This document shows, in pieces, positions 55,684 to 64,000 of a stretch of DNA of 64,000 nt. The notes under the pieces are model-generated. The model had not been told where the DNA came from and ran no database searches. It saw nothing but the letters and a program-made list of their open reading frames with translations. The stretch covers positions 5,856,832 to 5,920,831 of the forward strand of contig OX465114.1 of NCBI GenBank assembly GCA_949987565.1, given 5' to 3'. Within the stretch, counting starts at the first letter, position 1. Each line of letters starts with the position of its first letter. The stretch is from Luidia sarsii. Lineage: Eukaryota > Echinodermata > Asteroidea > Paxillosida > Luidiidae. Made by a program: the position numbers and the translations under genes.

Positions 55684-58600
55684 TAAGAATAAAGTTGAAA
55701 ACTGAATTAAATCAATGATAAAAACCCAAGCAAACAAACAAATAAACAAACACCCCAACACAATAACAAACAACAACAAGCAACATCCCTCCAAACTACG
55801 TCAACAAAAATCAACTGGAAATGAAGTTGAATCATTTCGTTTACGGGAGTCGCGCTTTTTTTTGGTGGAAATTGTTCCCTGAAACTTTACAAGTATAGGG
55901 AGTTGATAAAAAGGGAAACGTATTCGTGGATCATGTATCAAAACGAAATAATCTGGATTTTTTTTGTAGTGAGGGCGCTATTCCGGGCTAACGGTCAAGC
56001 TTCCGCCAACTTGTTGGGGTGTCATCCGTCGCACACAGAATAATATAGTCCGCGTTAGTGGAGAAATAATGGGTCGTACTGTTAATTCTTTTCATTTTGA
56101 TTTCGTAATATTATTAGAAAATTGTAGTTATACGGACTGTTCCTGGGGGAAATAAACCGAAAGGGATTGGCGAATGCGAGTCATTGATCTTTTTCATTTC
56201 ACAAATAAACGTGGGGCGGATTAATTCGAAAACAACGGTTAGGGTAACGGTGCTGGATTTTTTGGAAAGCTGTATGCCGAGGCGATGGTAGGCAAAGTAC
56301 GGCAACTCTAGTATCTACAAGGATCTTTGTGACGCATCCGTGTACTTCTACAGAAAAATAGGGCCACGTTTCAAGTCCGACATGCCCCAAATTACACGCA
56401 ATTCCGGGTTGTCATGAGCTTCATTTATCCTACAATAATTATATCAGTTAATTAGACTCCGATGGCCCCTGATTCAAAAAAGAGCTGTGGGTCCACACTT
56501 TATGATAATCAGCGGCGGAGCCATCTTGAAATGAATTAGTGCGATGAAACCATGCTGCTCTATGAACAATGAAAAAGCGGAATCAAGTGCATGTATATCT
56601 AGGCCGGGCGGTTAAGAATTTGCAACTTGTCCAATTTCCGGACATTACAATTTGAGAAATAACATCCGCATCGAGAAGTTTGTAATAGTTTCAGACACTC
56701 CGTGAAATTTCAGACCTCAAAAATCTGCCGTTTTAGAGAAAAGAGAAAAATTCTTGAATTTTCGAAGATCGCTCCGTTGAAACCCTTTTGGCAAACACCG
56801 CCCTCTATAATTATGTCTGAAAAGGGGTAGCGTTTACTTTCGTTGCCACAAATGACTTAGTGTGCTGCATAGGATGCAGACCACTAAGTCAACTCCTTCG
56901 AGCAATGCTGCAGAAATCGTTACGTTGATCCGTGAGTGGCTACTTTTTATCATGTTCAGCCTGAAATCTCACCAGTTTGAATAATAGTTATATGGAAGGC
57001 TCCGAAAATTTACATTAACATTCGGCGTGTCAAATATATATTTTGGGAAAATATAACTGCTTGTGATGGGCAAAGGAGCGAACAAATTAAAAAAAGGAAA
57101 AAAAAGATATCATAATAGATAATTTTATAACTTCATATATTTTCCATGTTTGTATATCATTATAATTTCGTATATAATTATAAAAATAATTCGTATTAGA
57201 ATAAAAATGATGAAAATCTTTGAAGACAAAACGTTATACGGTGTCAGACCAAGCTTTCAGACCTCCCAGGACCTCCACGATCGCCCCGTTTGCACGGGTC
57301 TATATAGAGCTCTTAAGGCCTCGGTACCGGTCCACCGCACTTCATTCCCTGACACCATCCATATAGGCCGTAGACCCAAGCGCCATGTCAGGGAGGAAAC
57401 ACAGCGGCCCCAAGACCTTGGCCGCCGGGTCGACCAAAAGCACGTGTCCCTGTACCAAGACGCAAACCTGGATTACGAGGACAGTCCCAGCATCACACCG
57501 ACTCATCGGGATACGCCACATGCAATGTTGGTGGTTGTGGGAGTCTTTTAAACACCTTATAATGCAGCCGGGCTCTTTCCGAGTAAAAGAATATGAGCTG
57601 AAAAGTTGCCCACGGGAATTGAACCATGAACCACGGACCTACACGTTGCTAGCCGAGCGTTATTTTCCTCTCGTCTTACGCTTCGATGTAATAGGCAATA
57701 CGGATTTGAAGGAATATGTCGTTGGCGGTTGGCTTGTGGATTTCATTGTGATCGAGTAAAGAGGGTAAAGCACTGAACCCACTTGCATAGACCGTATTTT
57801 CAAAAACAAACAAACAAACAAACAAACAACAAACGAACAACATCGCACCAAACTACGTCAAGAAAAAATCAAGTGGAAATCAAGTTGAATCATTTCGTTG
57901 ACGGGAGTCTGGCATTTTCGATGGAAATTGTTGCCTAAAAACTTTACAAGTATTGAGAGTTGATAAAAAGGGAAACGTATTTGTTCCTTAATGGATTATG
58001 TATCAAAACGAAATAATCTGGAGTATTTTTTTTATTGAGGGCGCTATTCTGGGCTAACGGTCAAGCTTCCGCCAACTTGTTGGGGTGTCACCCGTCGCAC
58101 ACAGAATAATATAGTCTGCGTTAGTGGTGGGATCATGGGTCGTACTGTAAAGTCTTTTAATTTTGATTTCGTAATATTATTAGAAATTTGTAGTTATGGA
58201 CTGTTTTTGGGGAAAAAACCCCGAAAAGGATTGGCCAATGAGACATATTGATCTATTTTATTTTACAAATAAACGTGGGGCGGATTAATTCGAAAAGAAC
58301 GGTTAGGTAACGGTGCTGGATTTAACGGTGGCAGTCTCTAGAGCACTTCTTACAGATGTAGGAGGTTGGTGCTCAATCAGATGCTGAGGCAGATGCTGCC
58401 ATTGCCTTCCTTCTTAGCTCTCTTGTCAGCAAGTTGAACATTCCATGAAGTTTCTGTCCTATAGCGACTTATTATGTTTCTCTCGACACTTCTCCTGTAG
58501 CTGGCGTAGTGAGAAGATCATGTCCACTGTAGAGCGACCTGCCCTGAAGCCGCATTGCGACTCGGGGTACACACGGGTAGCGAGACTCTGAAGGCGTGTC

Positions 58601-60476
58601 AAGAATACGCGGGCAAATACTTTCCCTACAATACTGAGGAGGGATATGCCTCGGTAGTTGTCACATTCGCTACGGTCTTCTTTGTTCTTGTAGATGGTGA
58701 CAAAGTTGGCATCACGCATGTCTCTGGGGACATGACCATTCTCCCTACATAGGCATAGGAGCTCGTGGAGGTGCACCAGTAGTGCTGGCTTTCCGCACTT
58801 CAGGACTTCTGGCGGGATGCTAGCTTTTCCAGGAGCTTTCCCACAGGAGAGACCGTTGATGGCTTATTGAGCTCAGTCGTCGTTGGCAGTTCATCTAGCT
58901 CCTCCATGACTAGCAGACTGGGTAAGGCATACATGGCGGATGTGACCCAAAACGAGCGCAATTCAATTTGGGAAATGTCACGTTTTGGGATGTTTTTGGA
59001 GGCCTAATTAGCAAAAAATTCTCTCGGCTAGAGGAACAAAGAATTAAAGGAATCTAAGACATTAGGTTTCAAGGAACAATAACAAATTCCATCACCGAAA
59101 CAAAGACTCTCGTATACGAAGTGATTTACCTTGAATTCACATGTTTTTTGCAATAATTTTTATGGCCTATGGAAAAAGTTCGCAGCACCCTTCGCGTCAC
59201 TCGCTCATCAGTTCATAACAAAATCCTAAAGCCCGCCACCAACGACCATGCACCTTTCAATCATTATTACCACAATAGTATCGTGTTAGATGACTGTTGT
59301 TGTTACGTATGTCAAGTGGCCTTGTGCGAAAGAGCTCGGCTATCAATGTGCAGGTTGGTGGTTCGACTCGCGGTGGGAATTTTCGTTTATTTTTTTCTCG
59401 GCGTGATCCGATAGTATAAGGGGTTTAAAATCCTCCTGCAATCACCAACGTCGCATGTGGCGCATCCCGATGTGTCGCTGTGTGGCTGGGACTGACCTCG
59501 TAATCCAGGTTCGCGTCTTCGTACAGGGACACAAGCATTTGGTCGACTCGGCGGCCAAGGTCTAGGGGCCGCTGTGTTTCCTCCCTCACATGGCGCAGGG
59601 TCTACGGGCCTATATGGATGAGGGCAGGGAAGGACGTGCGGTGGACCGGTACCGAGGCCTTAAGAGCTCTAATAGATCCGTGCACACGGGACAACCCTGG
59701 AGGTCCCGGGGATCTGAAAGCTTGGTCTGACACCGCATAACTTCTTGCTTTTTTATCATTAAATTTTTCATCTTAAAAAGATTGTCTTTTCCTTTTATTT
59801 GATTTCATTTTCCTCATCAAAATGATATTGATTTTTTTGGATCAAAGATTTTCCTTAATTAATTAAAACTTTGACTGGACCGGGACATCAACCCATCTTA
59901 GATAGTGGCCTTCGCCTCCTTCAAAGTGTTCTTTTCCAATTTTAAAATTGGTTCAAACGTTCCCAGTCAGTTTAACATTTAATTCCTTTGTTTGATTGAC
60001 TGAAATAATAACTTGAGATAGGTCTATCTTAAAATGAATAGAAGTAACTATCGCGTAAGTAATGTTAAAACTGGGTTAAACAGCTCTCCGTAATCGTGTG
60101 ATCTGCCAGGTTGTCTTGGAAAAGTTGTAATCTCTGGATGGCTTGTAAATGTATTACATTAGTCTATTATTTCAGTTAGCTTGCACAGCTCTATTATTTT
60201 ACACTAAAACCTTTTTTTCGGTTCGTGTGTATTTTTTTCATTAGATTCTTATTATTTCATGTAGGCCTAATACCATTTGGAAATTAATAATACAAAGAAG
60301 AAACAAATAAGGGAGCGTATAGGTGCTACAACTTGAAGAGCAACGAATACAAGACAAAGTGCATTCGACCGTATTCATGACCAATGGCCCAAAAGCGAAC
60401 TAATTCACTCTTTATATTTATATTTATTTCATTTTTCGGGATACATGTACAGCATTCACATCACAGCACACTCAAG
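55684..60476 (+). repeat. Composite macrosatellite unit R2 (4,793 bp)
   Basis: Arms L 57233-57660 and R 59313-59741. It carries the right-array marks plus its own 14-bp deletion near 56,311 that joins CTCTAGT to ATCTACAAGG. Confidence 0.92.
58459..58934 (-). pseudogene. LINE reverse transcriptase remnant, unit R2
   Basis: As in unit R1, with ANFVTIYKNK in place of ANIVTICKNK and the same central deletion. The zinc-finger tail follows toward 58,320. Confidence 0.85.
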
Positions 60477-63400
60477 TAAGAATAAAGTTGAAAACTGAAT
60501 TAAATCAATGATAAAAACCCAAGCAAACAAACAAATAAACAAACACCCCAACACAATAACAAACAACAACAAGCAACATCCCTCCAAACTACGTCAACAA
60601 AAATCAACTGGAAATGAAGTTGAATCATTTCGTTTACGGGAGTCGCGCTTTTTTTTGGTGGAAATTGTTCCCTGAAACTTTACAAGTATAGGGAGTTGAT
60701 AAAAAGGGAAACGTATTCGTGGATCATGTATCAAAACGAAATAATCTGGATTTTTTTTGTAGTGAGGGCGCTATTCCGGGCTAACGGTCAAGCTTCCGCC
60801 AACTTGTTGGGGTGTCATCCGTCGCACACAGAATAATATAGTCCGCGTTAGTGGAGAAATAATGGGTCGTACTGTTAATTCTTTTCATTTTGATTTCGTA
60901 ATATTATTAGAAAATTGTAGTTATACGGACTGTTCCTGGGGGAAATAAACCGAAAGGGATTGGCGAATGCGAGTCATTGATCTTTTTCATTTCACAAATA
61001 AACGTGGGGCGGATTAATTCGAAAACAACGGTTAGGGTAACGGTGCTGGATTTTTTGGAAAGATGTATGCCGAGGCGATGGTAGGCAAAGTACGGCAACT
61101 CTAGTAGTCCAGGCCTAATATCTACAAGGATCTTTGTGACGCATCCGTGTACTTCTACAGAAAAATAGGGCCACGTTTCAAGTCCGACATGCCCCAAATT
61201 ACACGCAATTCCGGGTTGTCATGAGCTTCATTTATCCTACAATAATTATATCAGTTAATTAGACTCCGATGGCCCCTGATTCAAAAAAGAGCTGTGGGTC
61301 CACACTTTATGATAATCAGCGGCGGAGCCATCTTGAAATGAATTAGTGCGATGAAACCATGCTGCTCTATGAACAATGAAAAAGCGGAATCAAGTGCATG
61401 TATATCTAGGCCGGGCGGTTAAGAATTTGCAACTTGTCCAATTTCCGGACATTACAATTTGAGAAATAACATCCGCATCGAGAAGTTTGTAATAGTTTCA
61501 GACACTCCGTGAAATTTCAGACCTCAAAAATCTGCCGTTTTAGAGAAAAGAGAAAAATTCTTGAATTTTCGAAGATCGCTCCGTTGAAACCCTTTTGGCA
61601 AACACCGCCCTCTATAATTATGTCTGAAAAGGGGTTGCGTTTACTTTCGTTGCCACAAATGACTTAGTGTGCTGCATAGGATGCAGACCACTAAGTCAAC
61701 TCCTTCGAGCAATGCTGCAGAAATCGTTACGTTGATCCGTGAGTGGCTACTTTTTATCATGTTCAGCCTGAAATCTCACCAGTTTGAATAATAGTTATAT
61801 GGAAGGCTCCGAAAATTTACATTAACATTCGGCGTGTCAAATATATATTTTGGGAAAATATAACTGCTTGTGATGGGCAAAGGAGCGAACAAATTAAAAA
61901 AAGGAAAAAAAAGATATCATAATAGATAATTTTATAACTTCATATATTTTCCATGTTTGTATATCATTATAATTTCGTATATAATTATAAAAATAATTCG
62001 TATTAGAATAAAAATTATGAAAATCTTTGAAGACAAAACGTTATACGGTGTCAGACCAAGCTTTCAGACCTCCCAGGACCTCCACGATCGCCCCGTTTGC
62101 ACGGGTCTATATAGAGCTCTTAAGGCCTCGGTACCGGTCCACCGCACTTCATTCCCTGACACCATCCATATAGGCCGTAGACCCAAGCGCCATGTCAGGG
62201 AGGAAACACAGCGGCCCCAAGACCTTGGCCGCCGGGTCGACCAAAAGCACGTGTCCCTGTACCAAGACGCAAACCTGGATTACGAGGACAGTCCCAGCAT
62301 CACACCGACTCATCGGGATACGCCACATGCAATGTTGGTGGTTGTGGGAGTCTTTTAAACACCTTATAATGCAGCCGGGCTCTTTCCGAGTAAAAGAATA
62401 TGAGCTGAAAAGTTGCCCACGGGAATTGAACCATGAACCACGGACCTACACGTTGCTAGCCGAGCGTTATTTTCCTCTCGTCTTACGCTTCGATGTAATA
62501 GGCAATACGGATTTGAAGGAATATGTCGTTGGCGGTTGGCTTGTGGATTTCATTGTGATCGAGTAAAGAGGGTAAAGCACTGAACCCACTTGCATAGACC
62601 GTATTTTCAAAAACAAACAAACAAACAAACAAACAACAAACGAACAACATCGCACCAAACTACGTCAAGAAAAAATCAAGTGGAAATCAAGTTGAATCAT
62701 TTCGTTGACGGGAGTCTGGCATTTTCGATGGAAATTGTTGCCTAAAAACTTTACAAGTATTGAGAGTTGATAAAAAGGGAAACGTATTTGTTCCTTAATG
62801 GATTATGTATCAAAACGAAATAATCTGGAGTATTTTTTTTATTGAGGGCGCTATTCTGGGCTAACGGTCAAGCTTCCGCCAACTTGTTGGGGTGTCACCC
62901 GTCGCACACAGAATAATATAGTCTGCGTTAGTGGTGGGATCATGGGTCGTACTGTAAAGTCTTTTAATTTTGATTTCGTAATATTATTAGAAATTTGTAG
63001 TTATGGACTGTTTTTGGGGAAAAAACCCCGAAAAGGATTGGCCAATGAGACATATTGATCTATTTTATTTTACAAATAAACGTGGGGCGGATTAATTCGA
63101 AAAGAACGGTTAGGTAACGGTGCTGGATTTAACGGTGGCAGTCTCTAGAGCACTTCTTACAGATGTAGGAGGTTGGTGCTCAATCAGATGCTGAGGCAGA
63201 TGCTGCCATTGCCTTCCTTCTTAGCTCTCTTGTCAGCAAGTTGAACATTCCATGAAGTTTCTGTCCTATAGCGACTTATTATGTTTCTCTCGACACTTCT
63301 CCTGTAGCTGGCGTAGTGAGAAGATCATGTCCACTGTAGAGCGACCTGCCCTGAAGCCGCATTGCGACTCGGGGTACACACGGGTAGCGAGACTCTGAAG

Positions 63401-64000
63401 GCGTGTCAAGAATACGCGGGCAAATACTTTCCCTACAATACTGAGGAGGGATATGCCTCGGTAGTTGTCACATTCGCTACGGTCTTCTTTGTTCTTGTAG
63501 ATGGTGACAAAGTTGGCATCACGCATGTCTCTGGGGACATGACCATTCTCCCTACATAGGCATAGGAGCTCGTGGAGGTGCACCAGTAGTGCTGGCTTTC
63601 CGCACTTCAGGACTTCTGGCGGGATGCTAGCTTTTCCAGGAGCTTTCCCACAGGAGAGACCGTTGATGGCTTATTGAGCTCAGTCGTCGTTGGCAGTTCA
63701 TCTAGCTCCTCCATGACTAGCAGACTGGGTAAGGCATACATGGCGGATGTGACCCAAAACGAGCGCAATTCAATTTGGGAAATGTCACGTTTTGGGATGT
63801 TTTTGGAGGCCTAATTAGCAAAAAATTCTCTCGGCTAGAGGAACAAAGAATTAAAGGAATCTAAGACATTAGGTTTCAAGGAACAATAACAAATTCCATC
63901 ACCGAAACAAAGACTCTCGTATACGAAGTGATTTACCTTGAATTCACATGTTTTTTGCAATAATTTTTATGGCCTATGGAAAAAGTTCGCAGCACCCTTC
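60477..64000 (+). repeat. Composite macrosatellite unit R3 (cut by the window edge)
   Basis: Nearly identical to unit R2 over the whole visible length but without the 14-bp deletion. Arm L is 62040-62467. The unit stops at the window end inside the C module, so the array continues beyond it. Confidence 0.92.
63266..63741 (-). pseudogene. LINE reverse transcriptase remnant, unit R3
   Basis: Identical in reading to the unit R2 remnant, which points to very recent duplication of R2 and R3. Confidence 0.85.

Noticed and set aside
1..64000. CRISPR array or prokaryotic operons
   Set aside because: Repeats are kilobase-scale or SINE/MITE-like without regular spacers, and the genes have introns.

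Overview
This window is eukaryotic nuclear DNA from an animal, most likely a marine deuterostome; echinoderm is my best guess but not provable here. Reasons: two multi-exon vertebrate-type genes with canonical GT-AG introns, dense SINE/MITE/LINE debris, and no bacterial gene organisation. Both genes are on the + strand.

Layout. (1) 1-18,780: a tandem array of a composite 4,852-bp unit. Three complete units have exactly equal length (starts 1, 4853, 9705), followed by a variant made of two bare ~2.1-kb monomers (14,557-18,780). (2) 18,781-20,368: spacer with a broken minus-strand Penelope-like reverse transcriptase. (3) 20,369-24,287: a diverged, LINE-free relative of the array unit. (4) 24,288-45,085: a gene island carrying CTBS (di-N-acetylchitobiase, exons 25,624-28,718, first exon not found) and a BHMT-type homocysteine methyltransferase (complete seven-exon coding region, 36,032-42,827). 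Their introns and spacer hold tRNA-derived SINEs, a PIF/Harbinger-type MITE, other foldback elements and hairpin repeats. (5) 45,086-50,898: a second diverged relative in the same orientation as (3), then a recombinant junction near 50,020. (6) 50,899-64,000: a second tandem array of the 4.8-kb unit (starts 50,899, 55,684, 60,477), running off the right edge.

The composite unit consists of: a ~2.15-kb A monomer carrying a conserved 37-nt hairpin and an inverted-repeat arm (L) with a tRNA-like box B; a truncated second A monomer; a minus-strand LINE remnant in which the N-terminal part of the reverse transcriptase is joined directly to the C-terminal zinc-finger tail; and a C module carrying the opposite inverted-repeat arm (R), also with a box B-like sequence, plus a SINE fragment. 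Left and right arrays carry different diagnostic indels, so each appears to have been homogenised separately. The array units encode no intact protein that I can support.

The two genes are unrelated in function: CTBS is a lysosomal glycan hydrolase and BHMT a methionine-cycle methyltransferase. Exon limits come from reading frame, splice consensus and family similarity, not from transcripts.
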